Below the pieces are notes generated by a model. The model saw only the letters and a program-made list of their open reading frames with translations, did not search any database and was not told where the DNA came from. 64,000 nucleotides of DNA from positions 19,257,351 to 19,321,350 of the forward strand of contig NC_065544.1 of the NCBI RefSeq assembly GCF_932294415.1, written 5' to 3'. The DNA is from Quercus robur. Lineage: Eukaryota > Streptophyta > Magnoliopsida > Fagales > Fagaceae. This document shows, piece after piece, positions 48,600 to 60,418 of the stretch. The first letter of the stretch is position 1; every line of letters starts with the position of its first letter. A program made the position numbers and the translations under genes.

Positions 48600-51380
48600 A
48601 ACTTCTTCCACTATATTACAGCAAAAATGGGAGGTCCAAACGGTGGGAGGGGCGGGTGGCAGCAGTCTTTCGGGACTCATCACAAAGTAAATAATCAAGA
48701 ACCTAAAGAATACATTCCAATTAAGAGAGATGGGAGGTAGGAAGTTCTTTCAGTTAGAATCGAAATCATTCAAAATAGTTTTAGAAGAACGCACAAGAAG
48801 ATACGGGCTTTGGATTATCAAATGGGGCAAAGGATTTATGAGCAAAAGGCTCTGAGGGAACAAGGGAGCAATTTGTTCTGCTCAACGTTATCAAGTTTAA
48901 ATGCATCACGACCCTACCAAAGATTCCTTAAAAAATTTGAGGGAATCATGCAAAGCTTTTGTGTTTTAGAGATGTTATAGCAAATGAAGCCAGTTTTTAT
49001 ATGTGGCAGAGTATGGAAGGAATGACAGTCATGGTGAAGAAATCATACCAGATAGATGATACTTTTAGGGGTGGAAAGGATTTTTTTTAAGTGATAAACG
49101 AGTTAGTGGAGATCTAACCACACCCCAACAATATGAGTTTAAACAACCAAACTTCACCTGAAATGCACGACAACCATAAACACACTTTGAGACTTTGCCC
49201 ATCACCATGGACAAGACTTTGGTTGCAGAACCAGCAGTTGGGGACATTTAATACAAACAAAAAAACACAGATCAGATGATGCAAGTATGACAAGGTGTCT
49301 GATTATGTCATGATGACAAGGACATGATGACATGGAAGACCACTCCACTAGGGCATGATGATGTGGCTGAAATATGCTACTCAAGGAAAGGCTTTCATTT
49401 TAGACATGATTAAATAATATGGCACATGGAAAATGTAGTAGAAGTTAATTCGAAATGTGACCAATTAATTTAGACATGTGAGATAAATGATATATAAGCT
49501 AAGTGCTGGCTATAACTTGTGATTTCTTTCAGCATGTGACTTTGTTACACATGCTAACTACTTATTATACAACATAAGCTAGTAACAGCTGGCTTTAAAA
49601 ATGAACTGCATCAAAGGCGATGCAGAAAGAAATGGAAGATCTCAATACAAGGAAAATTCTAGTTTTTCACAGTATATACCTTCAAAGTTGGATCATGAAG
49701 AAGCTCACTCAAAGGATTTGGCAAGTACATAGGCGCACGCCTTATGAGGTATGGAAAATAAACCTAGTTTAATTGTAGCCATTGAGGCATATTGAAGTAA
49801 AGGGACACAAAAGAAGTTCTTAGAAGAAGAGTCCAAAACCGACCTTCAAGGGTCATAAAGAACTGAAAAATATGTCATGCTCAGTAAAATGAATATAAAA
49901 GTTCAAAAACAAGCAGTGATAAAAGTGACAGGGCATTACTCTCAACTCCGAGAATTTGAATATCATTTTTTGGAACATAGGAACTGAATGATGGAGAAAA
50001 AAGGTTGTGAATGAGAAATTTAATCAAGCTATGGAAGACTACATTGTTTGTTTGCAGGAAATGAAATCAAAACTCATCACAAGGTATGCTAAGAATTTTA
50101 TGAGGATGTTAACAAGTAGACTGGTTGTATTTAGGTTTTTGTGGAACAAGAGAGTAGTAGCGAAAATTGATGAAGCAGTGGGAAATTTCTTAGTGTTATG
50201 CAAATAGAGGGTGTGGGAAACCAATTCAAATGGGCTTTTTACTAGATTTTATGGTTCAAATTATGATAGTGATAGAAAGCTTTTTTGGGATTCATTACCG
50301 AGGATGTAACTAGTTGGTGGGAGGTGTGTGTGTGTAAGTAGAGACTTTAATGTCATTTGCTATCCGAGTGAGGGACTGGGTGGAGATGGGTTTTCACCAG
50401 TCAAGACCTCTCTAATTCGATATGTCTGCATGGATTGTTGGAAATTTCTATGGACAGGGTAGTTTCACCTAGTCCAATAATTGAGAGAACCAATCAATGT
50501 GCAAAATTGATCAATTATTGTTTTCGCTAGATTTGGAGGATCAATATCTTAATGTGGTCTAATGGAGGCTCCCTCATTTGCTTTCCAACCATTTTTCCTA
50601 TTCTTTTGGACTGAAGAGATATTCAAAGCAGTAAAACCCCTTTAGATTTGAAGAGATCTTGTTAAAAGTATAAGGATTTATGGAAAAAATTAAAACATAG
50701 TAGGAATACAATCATTTACAAGGCCTCCAAGTTACATTTTGGCCAATAAACTTAGAGATCTAAATATGGACTTGAAGAAATGGAATAAGGAGGTTGGCAA
50801 GGTGGAAATGACATTGAATGATTTGTAATACGAGGTTCATGATCTAAATGTAACGTAGAAAAAAATGTCCATATCATTTGAAAAGAAATCAAAGGAGGAC
50901 AGAGCAAAAACAAAACTGGAAAGGCCTACATTTATGGAAGAGATTAATTGGAGACAAAATTTAAGAGCATTATGATTGAGGGCGGGAGACACAAACGCCA
51001 ATTTCTTCCATGGTCTTGCCAACTCCCACCAATGGAACAATTCTATAGGTGCCCATTCAATAGATGCGGAAGTGACATGAAATCAAGAAGTCTCTTATCC
51101 ATCCAAAAACACACACCAAAAAAAAATCATTAACAATATAACGTATAGATTTACAAACAATTATATTATGTAAATGGCGTTAAACATCCTTTGCTGGATG
51201 GATTATGGTTTTGAGCTATCAATGAAGATGAAACCAGCTGGCTGAAAATAACTTTGAAGAAGTTTTTAATGTGATGAGAATTATGAATGGAGACAAAGCT
51301 CCAAGTCCAAAGTCTCCAGACTGCTTGGCTTTCTTTCAAACTTGTTAGGACATAGTCAAAGATGACATCATACTTTGATA
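48600..51380 (+). mobile_element. LINE lacking its 3' half, antisense in the SERK intron
   Basis: ORF1 begins near 48627 (MGGPNGGRGGWQQSFGTHHK), followed by KFFQLESKSFKIVLEERTRR and IKWGKGFM. The endonuclease starts around 49960 (NIIFWNI), continues with CLQEM, and has RDFNVICYPSEGLGG at about 50340. Pre-RT sequence (NFFHGLANSHQWNN) is near 51010. The RT opening KAPSPKSPDCLAFFQTC is at 51290-51350. After about 51380 the similarity stops: the catalytic RT, RNase H and poly(A) end are missing. Many stops and frame changes. Loss of the 3' half is unusual, since LINEs normally lose the 5' end, so a later deletion is likely. Confidence 0.7.
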
Positions 51381-52339
51381 CTATGATAAATTGGAGCTAG
51401 GTTGAAACAGGGTTCAATCTTAGGACCACCGACCGCCTGCTTTGATACCATGAAAAATTACAAATTGTCCCAAAAACCCCTTTGCCTTTTTATAGTTTTC
51501 TTTCTTAATGCATGCATACTTATCCACCAAAAGAAAAAAAAAAATCAAGAAAAATATAGATGGAACCCATTAGAATTTGGCTTCTTGAAACTTTTAAGTG
51601 TGTATGTACTTAATCAAATACTTTGTACAACAATAAACTATTCATTCTAAAAGGAACAAAACTCTATGTTTATGTCAAAACTCAATAACAAGCTTGTTCA
51701 TAGCATCATACGTCATGAAAATCACAAAAAAGGAAATGATGCAATTCACGGTCTTCAAGTTAATAAGAGGAAAAACTATTAGAAAAAAAAAGGCTTTTAA
51801 TTCTAATTTTTAAAAACTTTATCTTTCTTTTTTCTTTTCTTTTTTGATGGGTAGATAGGGGGAGGACATAGGTGGGGTTCAAACTAGTTATCTTTTAACA
51901 TGAAACAAATAGTTAACATCATCATTTGAACAAAATACAGTCAAACAACTTGCCCTGCATGTGAAGATGACTTACAAATATTGCAGATTTAAAAGCTGAC
52001 CAAGTTGTGGAACCAGTTGACCAGAAAGATTTGCATTTCCAAGATCACTGGGTGAAAAGATAATAGGCATCATATTTATAATAGTTAAAGTAAAGTGTAA
52101 CTACAAGTCCAAGTAGCATGTCACATAAATAAATCTTACACTCATGTCACACTATTTTCGCTATCGCATGTTACCTGGAACCATGTGCAGGGATTCACAA
52201 GGGTAGGATCCCAACTTTGCAGAACATTGTTTGGATCAGCTAAATTGGTCTTCAAAGCATTCAAAGCATCGCCTCTGTTATACAAATGAGGCGCAATCAT
52301 TAGATGCAAACATCAATTAAAGAATAGTAATTTAAGTTA

Positions 52340-52640
52340 ACAATGTTTTTTTGATAAGGAAATAAATTGAATTAAAATAAATAAATAAACCACAAGGATG
52401 CCTGAGTATACGGGCAGTATACAACAGGCAGCTCAAAAATAAAACAAAGACAAAAACATCAAAAAGGGGGAAAAAAATCAGCAACTAATGAGAAGGCATG
52501 GATGCCAAGAAATCAAAAAACCCATCCACGGAGAATGAGGGAGTCGGTGAGGTCCTAGTCCATTCACACAGGGACTTCAGGAGAAGATGCTTCAATTTAA
52601 CCACACTGATTCCACGAAAGTAACAATGTTAATGTGCAAG
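52340..52640 (-). repeat. possible LINE 3' region in the first SERK introns
   Basis: The plus strand reads TTTTTTTGATAAGGAAATAAA then AGGATGCCTGAGTATAC and CCATCCACGGAGAATGAGG, similar to LINE 3' tails I know from rosids. No coding domain or target duplication was confirmed. Confidence 0.3.
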
Positions 52641-53709
52641 CTTCAATTCCATACCAAAATGAATCAACCTCTCTCGTCATCAGAAACTGCCAGTACTCAC
52701 AATCTTCTAGTGAGATGCCATCCGGTTAAAATCACAGTTTTTAACAGTACCAGTACCAGGAAAGGAAAACAGGCTCAACTTAAGTGACTTTCCCATATAC
52801 AACAACCAAGACCAAGTTGCTCAAGTGAGGCAGTGCAGTAAGTGCATAATGAAACAAACCCTATTACACAACTCCACACTGTACAAATACTAAGTAAACA
52901 GTCCCACACAACCATGGAATTTCAAATCCTATTACTCCTTATACCACAACAAAAAATGACACACAAGACAAAAGCAAAGAATAAACATTTTTTCAAATAG
53001 TTACAATATGCTGCTGACCCGCAACTTGAACCCTTTCTCCCCTAGACCCCCAAGCACCCTATGCATGTGGAGGCGCCAATTAAGGTACAAACCTCTTGGC
53101 AAAGCAAAGAATAAACCATTAGTACGATCCTTCAATTTGGCAATTAAAACATTACAAGAGCTATGGTAACTAGGGATCAACATAGGTTGCTAAGCTTTCT
53201 TTTATATTTTTGTTATGGGTACAACTTAGGTACTTTAGAGTTTAGAGATTCCTCAATTTTGTATTGTATTTAATTATCCTTGAAAACAATAACACTGATT
53301 GTATTTTATTGATCAATACAACCTACAACCAGCTGTTTGAATTTAATTTGAGAACCAACTGTACTACAACTGCAACTAAGAAATTGTACTTAAGTTACCT
53401 TATTTTTACCCTTTTGTTATTCCCCAAAATGAGTAGATTTGGCAACTAAAAAAGAAATAAATAAAAAAGTGAAAACCAGTGACACTCAAATTCCTTGAAA
53501 AACTCGGAATTTTAATTAAACATCGCAGCAAAGCAAATTTCCAAATACAGCAATTCGAAATTCCAACTTACAGCTAAAATCACAAGAACATAAAAAAAGA
53601 AAAGAAGAGCGAGAAAGAATCACTAACCTTCGGCATTAGCAGAAACCTTTGATACAAAACCAAGCGAAACCAAAGCCACCAACCGCTCCATTAATAATAA
53701 TAATTCCAT

Positions 53710-54747
53710 ATATCCTTAAATAGAATTCATGAGTTGTTATTACAAAGTCCCTGAACCACTTCTGGGTTCAAAAATCATTAAAATTCTCGAACCCCGTTGA
53801 CCGATCGTTTTGCTTGATGATAATTGGTGAAGAAACAAAGAAGAAAATGCATGCAGCAACAGAGAGAGAGAGAGAGAGAGAGTCAAATTATTTATTTATT
53901 TATTATTATTATTTTTATGGTGATATTTATTTTTGGTGTATTGTGATGGGTTTGGTATCATTTATTAAGGAGCACGTTGCTTTTTCAAGCCATCAAACCA
54001 ACGAATCAATTGGGCCTCTTGGACACATGATACAGAACATCTTTCATGGCTTGCCATGGTTTCAATCTTAGAAAACAATCAGGTGGCAAATGAACTTGCT
54101 TAACTTAAGTCATCTATTATATGTATTTTGTTGCAGTTTTTTCAAAGCCTTTTGTACTCTGCCTAATCTTTTGAAGTTTGTGCATATCTTGTTGATTTTT
54201 TTCCCTTGGTCACTTCTTGCATAAAATTAAAGTCTAATTTTGTGGTTAGAAGCTTTAGATTTATTTTCTTTATGTGGTGCTCATTACAAGGAAAAAAAAA
54301 TTTAATTCTAGCTATTAAATCAATTCTTAAAGTTTACCCTAATGCTTTGACAATATTTTAGATAGACACAAATTTTAATTTTTATTATCAACTTTTTTAT
54401 ATATGCATTGCAAGGTCCTAAAAAACATATCACAGATGGGGCACATCAGTGAAGATGCAAAGATGGTTGTAACAAGTTTGATAGATTGAAGCTTTCAACA
54501 CACATTCTTGCATAGTATTCACAATACTTGGCTTGTTTTAGGGCTTAATTAAAAGATATAATAGATTGTATTGCCCATATTGTTAACTAGGAAGCTACTG
54601 CATTTGTTTTAACGGTCTACTATTCTCTTTATAGTTTAAGTTTTATTCTCTATTGCTTAGCATATTGTATCTCTTTGTAGTTAAAGCTTTTATCATCCCT
54701 TTGAAAAAACTTTTTTTGGTGAACTAGATAGCAAATATCATACTAAG

Positions 54748-54785
<38 letters not shown>

Positions 54786-55977
54786 CTTTTGTGCTACTTA
54801 TTTTGTTTTGTTAATAATTACACAAAGAGGTTGAAATCAAATAATAGAGATTATTGTTCACAGGCCAAAAATGACCTACTATTGAAAGGTATAACTTCTC
54901 AATTCTCATCATATCTCAATGCTATATTTTCAATTGTGGATGAAAACTTATTACCAATGTCTTAACTCTTAGTTTTTCTCAACCAAAAAAAAACTTGAAG
55001 TTTATATCTATATACACACACACACACACACACATCCTCTTTGTTTATTATAATTTTTTGGTAGGGTGAAAGTTACTCAAGTTTTGGTGTCTTCTCCCAT
55101 GCTTTCAAGGAAAATTATTAGGTACTCCCGAAGTATCATAAAGGCGTAATTCTTCTTCTCACATAAATGATGGGTCCCACCATGAATTTAATTAGTGGGA
55201 CCCATCATTCACAAGAAAGGAAGGAGTACTCATTTATGGTATTCCTGGAGTACACAATAATTTCCCAACTTTAAAGGACAAAAATTAAATTTTCATGTAA
55301 GTCTCTCTATTTCAAATTCTTAAATGTTTATTAATTTAAATTGTTCTTAATTATTGAATTAATGTTTTTACTTAAATATGCTTTCAATAATTTTTTGGAT
55401 AGTTTTTAATTACCAAATTTAAGATTTTTCCATTTAAATATTACTTGAGCCTTAAATTTTAGGTATCTCATTTCATATTAGTTACAAGCTATCTACCATC
55501 TTTCATTCAATTATTATATATATATATGCCTTTTACAATACATTAGTTTTACACAATATGCATTCATTATATAACTTAAAAGTAAAATAATCATCCCATC
55601 AAAAAAAAAAAAAAAAAAGTAAAATAATCATTTATTTTTATCATCTATTTTATAGTTTACATATGAATTTTGATTAAACCGTGCATCGTATGGGCATAAT
55701 ACTAGTACTAAAATAATTTAGATAGAAAACTGAGAATTTTCAAACGTACAGTTCAACAAAAGCAGGTAAAGAATAGAGGTGGGCTGGGCTTACAAGTCAA
55801 TGTCTTTTTTTTATTTTTTTTATGGTGATAATTATTTTTGGTGAATTGTGATGGGTTTGGTATTATTTATTAGGATAAAATTTAAATACATAACCCTTTT
55901 TAAAATTAAAACAACAGTCCACTTACTTAACAGTATACTGCCGTCTCCTTCTCCGTTTATTTTATTTATTTATTTTT
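53710..55977. other. spacer between the SERK-like and kelch genes
   Basis: It holds a (GA)n tract at 53861-53882 in the SERK leader, a long T run (about 54750-54785), a (CA)n run (55013-55034) and the hairpin element at 55109. No gene was seen. Confidence 0.45.
55109..55266. mobile_element. foldback MITE (158 bp), near-complete hairpin
   Basis: The left arm GGAAAATTATTAGGTACTCC and the inverted right arm GGGAAATTATTGTGTACTCC pair. The arms extend inward to a perfect GATGGGTCCCAC / GTGGGACCCATC pair at 55168-55207 around a short loop. Transcribed, it would fold into one long hairpin. Confidence 0.65.
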
Positions 55978-56118
55978 CCCCTGTTTCAGACTATATAAAG
56001 TATTCCAAAACCCCTCGAGAAAACTGAAAACCCCAAAACCCCAAGTTTTTTTCCCCTGTTTCAGACTATAAAGCATTCCAAAACCCCACGAGAAAACTGA
56101 AAACCCCAAAACCCCAAG
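55978..56118 (+). promoter_or_regulatory. duplicated core promoter/leader of the kelch gene
   Basis: A 75-bp unit (55978-56052) starting CCCCTGTTTCAGACTATA is repeated at 56053-56118. The first copy has TATATAAAG (55992-56000); the second has lost two bases and reads CTATAAAGC. Both copies lie 90-230 bp before the ATG, so two TATA boxes are placed in tandem. Confidence 0.6.
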
Positions 56119-56207
56119 CTCCTACCGTTCTCTCTCTCCCTCTCTATTCTTATTCTCAATCCCCAAGCCACACGACCTAAATCAGGAATAGAAACAGAAA
56201 GCTAGTT

Positions 56208-57789
56208 ATGAATCAAGAACGAGTGATCATCTTCTGCGGGCATATGCGTGATGAACCTTTCGTCTTCTCAGAAGATGATGGATGTTGCAAGACTACGATG
56301 TCATGGTTTAGTATTTTGGCTCCAGAGATCCGTTCTCCTTCTTCGGGTACTGCACCATCATCTTCTCCTTTGAGAACTCTTAAGAGTACTCTATCTCCGT
56401 TCTCCGTCTTGAAACTTCCGAGGAGAACCTTTTTTACGGCAGTGGGCTCTAACATCTTCATTTTTCACGACTCTGTAAATAAAATACTTACTTTCAACAA
56501 CTCCTCCGGCGATTGGAAGCTCGCTCCTCCAATGAATTATCCTAGAACATCCCCTCACGTCATTGTCCTGGATGGTAAGTTATACGTTATAGGTGGTTTA
56601 ATACATCCTATAGGTGGTTTGAAATTTCCATTACCTGCCAACTATTGCTTTATGGAGTTTTTTGACCCTGATATTGGAACTTGGGAATCCTTGCCTAATC
56701 CTCCCTTTATGGATCAATTCGATCAAGATCAATTCCATCAGGATCAATTCCATCAGGATCAATTCCATCAACCTAGGGAGATGGTGACCGCCCTTCTTCG
56801 TGACAGAAAAATTCTTGTTACCTCCTACACTGAGTCTGTTTTGTACGTCTACTATATCGATTATCGCGTTTGGACCCTTTTTTCAGATTTGTCCTACCTA
56901 TCTAAAAGGAATTTGCCTCATTTCCCATGTTTGTCCAACCTATCTAAAGGGAATTTTCTTTTGTCACCCGATATGGTTAAATCTGTTGGTGTTGGTGACA
57001 TGTTGTATAGGGTTTCCTTTGACCACGTTGATCATCCCAAGCATTTGGTTATTCAGGCTTTTAATTTAGCTCTAGATCAGTGGTTTGAGGGCTGCCTGAA
57101 TGTAGGAAGTGAAATTTTTGGGGAATTTAATGAAGTTCTAGAGGATGGATATCCTTGCTGTGGTCTTATCCATCTATCTGATCAGAAATTCTGCCTACTT
57201 CTTCAATCTTCCTACACAGAGGATGGCAACGGCAATGGCAATGGCGATTTTGATAGGAGGAGAAGCGCCTATTTCAAACCTCATTCTACATCTTCTTTTT
57301 ACTTGTATTCTGTGGTTCTTGAAGTTTCAATGATATTAGACAAGCCCAGGGATCTCACGGGTTTCATGGGGTTGAATATTGTTGTTCTATCCACCGAAAA
57401 ATATCGCTTGGTTAGTCCATTACTAATTCAAGATGCAATGTTGGTGTAAGTGTTTCTATATGTCTTTGTATTTTTTTTTTTTTTTAAATGTTTCACTTGT
57501 TCTAATGTGTATGCCTTGACTTGCAGGGATATTACATTTCATCCATCAAATATGCTGGCCTTGAGGTATATTATCTATTCCTTTCTTTTGTTCCTCCAAA
57601 TAAATTTTTTTACAATTCTAATGTGTTGCAATAATGTTGCTTAACAGGTGCAATGAGTCGTTGCTAAATGAATTTGGGATGGCCCGACCCTCTAAGGCGG
57701 TGTGTGAGGAACTCCTGCAGCAGCATCTCGTCATTGCTAAACGAATTTGGGATGGCCCGACCCATGAGGAACTCCTATTTAATCTTTAA
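56208..57789 (+). CDS. kelch-repeat protein (F-box/kelch-like without visible F-box), three exons
   Basis: The exons are 56208-57445, 57527-57565 and 57648-57789 (472 residues). They join in frame at GT-AG borders: TTGGT before GTAAGT, TTGCAG before GGATATT, TTGAG before GTATAT, TTAACAG before GTGCAAT. Kelch signs are NSSGDWKLAPPMNYPRTS, VLDGKLYVIGG and FFDPDIGTWESLPNPP. No F-box is seen at the N terminus, so whether it is an E3-ligase adaptor is open. A four-fold DQFHQ repeat (56712-56771) and a NGNGNG stretch interrupt the propeller. The C terminus comes from a partial exon duplication. The ATG at 56208 is the first in the leader region. Reading frames are clean, so it may well be functional. 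The exact family is not recognised. Confidence 0.75.
56712..56771 (+). repeat. 15-bp coding minisatellite (4 units)
   Basis: GATCAATTCCATCAG repeats start at 56712, 56727, 56742 and 56757 and encode DQF(D/H)Q four times, keeping the frame. The copy number is likely to vary between individuals. Confidence 0.9.
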
Positions 57790-58690
57790 GTGTTTTAATG
57801 TTATAGTTCTAAATTAATTTTGGATGGTAGCTACTAAATTACCTGGCTGCTTGATTGACAAACAAATATTAATGGGAAGAATATTTGGCTTAAGAAAGGT
57901 TGTTGTTAATATTTCTAATATGCTTGTTTAATCTTGTGCTACGTGGTGGTGGACTAAATAAGTTTATCCACAATTGAATTTTGTGGGACCTAGATCTAAG
58001 ATATTTCTTTGTTGTCCTCCAAAGAAGCTTGAATTAAGCTCATTTTGAGCTTACTATTGTGCAGGGCTGGCCCTTCCTTTAAGCAGTAAGGATTGTGGCA
58101 TGTGCTCCTAGGCTCTGATTATTTGTTTTCTACATGTGAGAGTTGTAGAGTGTAGAGCTCATAATGTTCGAATACGCCTTCTAAAGCGGAAATCTCTCTC
58201 TCCCTCTCAACAAAGTAAAACTATTTATGTTTTCTTTTTCAAAATCTCTTTTTTTTTTTTTTTTTTTTAAACACATTGCTGAAAGTTTTGTTAAGCATAA
58301 CAAAGTGATTTTTTTCAAGCTTTCTTTGCACTGTTGCGCTTTGGAATGTACTTTTTTGCACTATTGTTGCTTACCTCAATTGTATTTCTTAAATATGCAT
58401 TGTACATACTGTAGTCTGCCTTGTGTACATATTAATGCTTGGTTGGTTGCATCTAAAAGGGAAAGTCTATGTATGAAATTCTTAATGCTTCTCTAATCTG
58501 GATATTGAGAAGGGAAAGAATTTAGTGGTAAAAGGTGCTTGCTATCTAGTAGGGGATGTGACTTCTATTAATGTGTGAATTTATAGAATTTTAAATTGGT
58601 TAGAGAATTTTAAACCGAAGCCTAGAGATGAATCAACCCCAATGAATCTTTTGATGGTGTTCGGCCTTGTTAAACCTTCCTTACATTGTT
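57790..58690. other. 3' flank of the kelch gene
   Basis: It is T-rich after the stop, as in a 3' UTR. At about 58063 CAGGGCTGGCCCTTCC resembles the tip of a hAT element, but no second end was found. T run at 58250-58268. Confidence 0.35.
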
Positions 58691-59860
58691 AGAAGAGAGA
58701 CATGCTGACAGAATAATTTGATGATGAATCTGTCCAGGCCATTACAAAAAATTCTCATTCCCCTAAGACCTAAATCCAGTAGGCTAATACGGAATAAGTA
58801 CCATAAAGGTCATTCTTCTGTCAAATCTGCCTATAGAGTGAGTCAAGCTCCATACTGGGTATTCCAACACTTCAAATTTGCCTTGGCAAAGATTGTGGAG
58901 GATTAAGGTCCATGAGAGAGTCAAAATGTTACTTTGGAGGATTGACAACCTACAACAGAGTTTGGAGATAGTTGATACAGGTTGTGGGAGGAAGTTCTTG
59001 AATTGCGCTGTGGCAAACGCAATCTGGTTTGGCTGCTGGAGTCTCAGAAGTCACAACTGGCAAATTTAATGTACCCAACAATACAGGCATAGTGAAGTTG
59101 ATCTTAGATCCTCTAATCCGGTCCATGTTTTCTAGCCATCATTCCAAGGAGGTGGCAGAGGTATGTATGCAAATGACTCTTAACAGTGGATTCTATTTGT
59201 AACCTTCAAGCAAGGTTATTCTTAAAGCTTATATCTGCAATATTGAAAACAGAATTCAGGAGTACGTGCTGGCCTTAGAACAATCTAAGGAATTACTGTT
59301 TAACAAGGAATCCTCTTGGGAGACTTCCTCTGTTGTTGTAGTAAAATTTAATGTTGATGCGGTTGTTTTAAAGGATTTCACTATCCTAGCTGTGGTGACC
59401 TGAGATGGAGATGGAGAGGTGATTGAAGCTTGGGCTAAAGTATATGAGATTTGTGAATCTGTGCAGGCTAAAGTAGCTACAATTCTCTGGGCTTTACAGC
59501 TTGCTAAGTCAGAAAATCTACAGGGTATTGAACTGAAGGGTGATACAAAAAATTGTGTTGATGTTCTTAAAGACGGTTGCTTTCATGTTGCCTGACCTAT
59601 CCTAACTCTGACTAGTGATGCGGTGGATCTTAGCATATCTTTTGCTATTTGTAAATTTAGTTGGGATAGGAGAGAAGTTAACACAACAGCTCATAGTTTA
59701 GCTAAATTTAATTTGCTGCTGCTCGTAAGTCTTCTTTTTTGCTGTAATAAGCGTATTCTTCATACTGAAGTTCTGGATCTTCGCATGAAGAATACTGCTG
59801 CTGTTTCTCTTTTATGAAATCTCGGTTTTTAGCAAAATAATAATAATCTATGGAACCTTG
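58690..59860 (+). mobile_element. LINE 3' relic (zinc-binding block and RNase H)
   Basis: Plus-strand pieces in order: KGHSSVKSAYRVSQAP (58800-58850), LWRIKVHERVKMLLWRI (58885-58935), then RNase H with KFNVDAVVLKDF (59345-59380), EAWAKVYEICESVQAKVAT, GIELKGDTKNCVDVL and REVNTTAHSLAKF (59675-59710). It ends near an AT-rich tail (AAAATAATAATAAT, 59834-59847). The reverse transcriptase is missing and several stops interrupt it, so it is a 5'-truncated dead copy. Confidence 0.65.
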
Positions 59861-60418
59861 CAGTCAGAATGTATAGCTTGTAATCAAATCAAAGAAATTT
59901 TGAAGCCGACAAAAAAGTATGATCTCCCTATTGTAAAGAAACTGGAAAATAAAATGGCGAAGAAATTTACGTAGGAAACCTAGGAAAATCTAATAAAACC
60001 AGGTAAAGGCAGGTCACAGAGATTTTAAACTTTATAGAATTCTTTGATGACATTCTGCCAAGATAGGATTATTCAGAACCTTTTATACATGTGGGTCAAA
60101 AATCTGTACACACAACCATGCTGGATGCCAAGTAGCAAAACAAGGTACAAGCTATCCATATAATTACATAATTAACACAAAAGTCAAACATTATTTTGAT
60201 AGCAACACATGGCTTGAATCCTAGTACATGCAGCTAGATATATATAGGAATCATCATTTAATTTGTTTATCCTCAGATTTGTTGACTTCGATTGCAGTGA
60301 AGGCTTCACTTCATCTTTCAGACCATTACTGACACACCAATATATATGTATATATATTAGGAGATAGAGAGAATGAGACCTCAAAACAGAAACAGAGCAA
60401 AGCCTCCTAAAATCCAAT

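Larger units (their letters stand above)
47861..53709 (-). pseudogene. SERK: SERK-type LRR receptor kinase, first four coding exons only, with an internal stop
   Basis: SERK/BAK1 kinases are plasma-membrane co-receptors for brassinosteroid and immune receptors. The exons are 53628-53709 (signal peptide MELLLLMERLVALVSLGF), 52140-52272 (133 nt, [20 protein letters not shown]), 51976-52047 (72 nt, LGNANLSGQLVPQLGQL) and 47861-48004 (144 nt, [25 protein letters not shown]). The sizes 133, 72 and 144 are the known SERK exon sizes. A TGA at 52142-52144 (rc) falls where SERKs have CGA (SVIRV). The remaining LRR, the SPP region, the membrane segment and the kinase are absent downstream, where a PABN-like tail follows on the same strand. 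A truncated SERK paralogue is most likely. Confidence 0.85.

Noticed and set aside
58060-58270. hAT element starting CAGGGCTGGCCCTT
   Set aside because: Only one end resembles hAT; no second end or 8-bp duplication was found.
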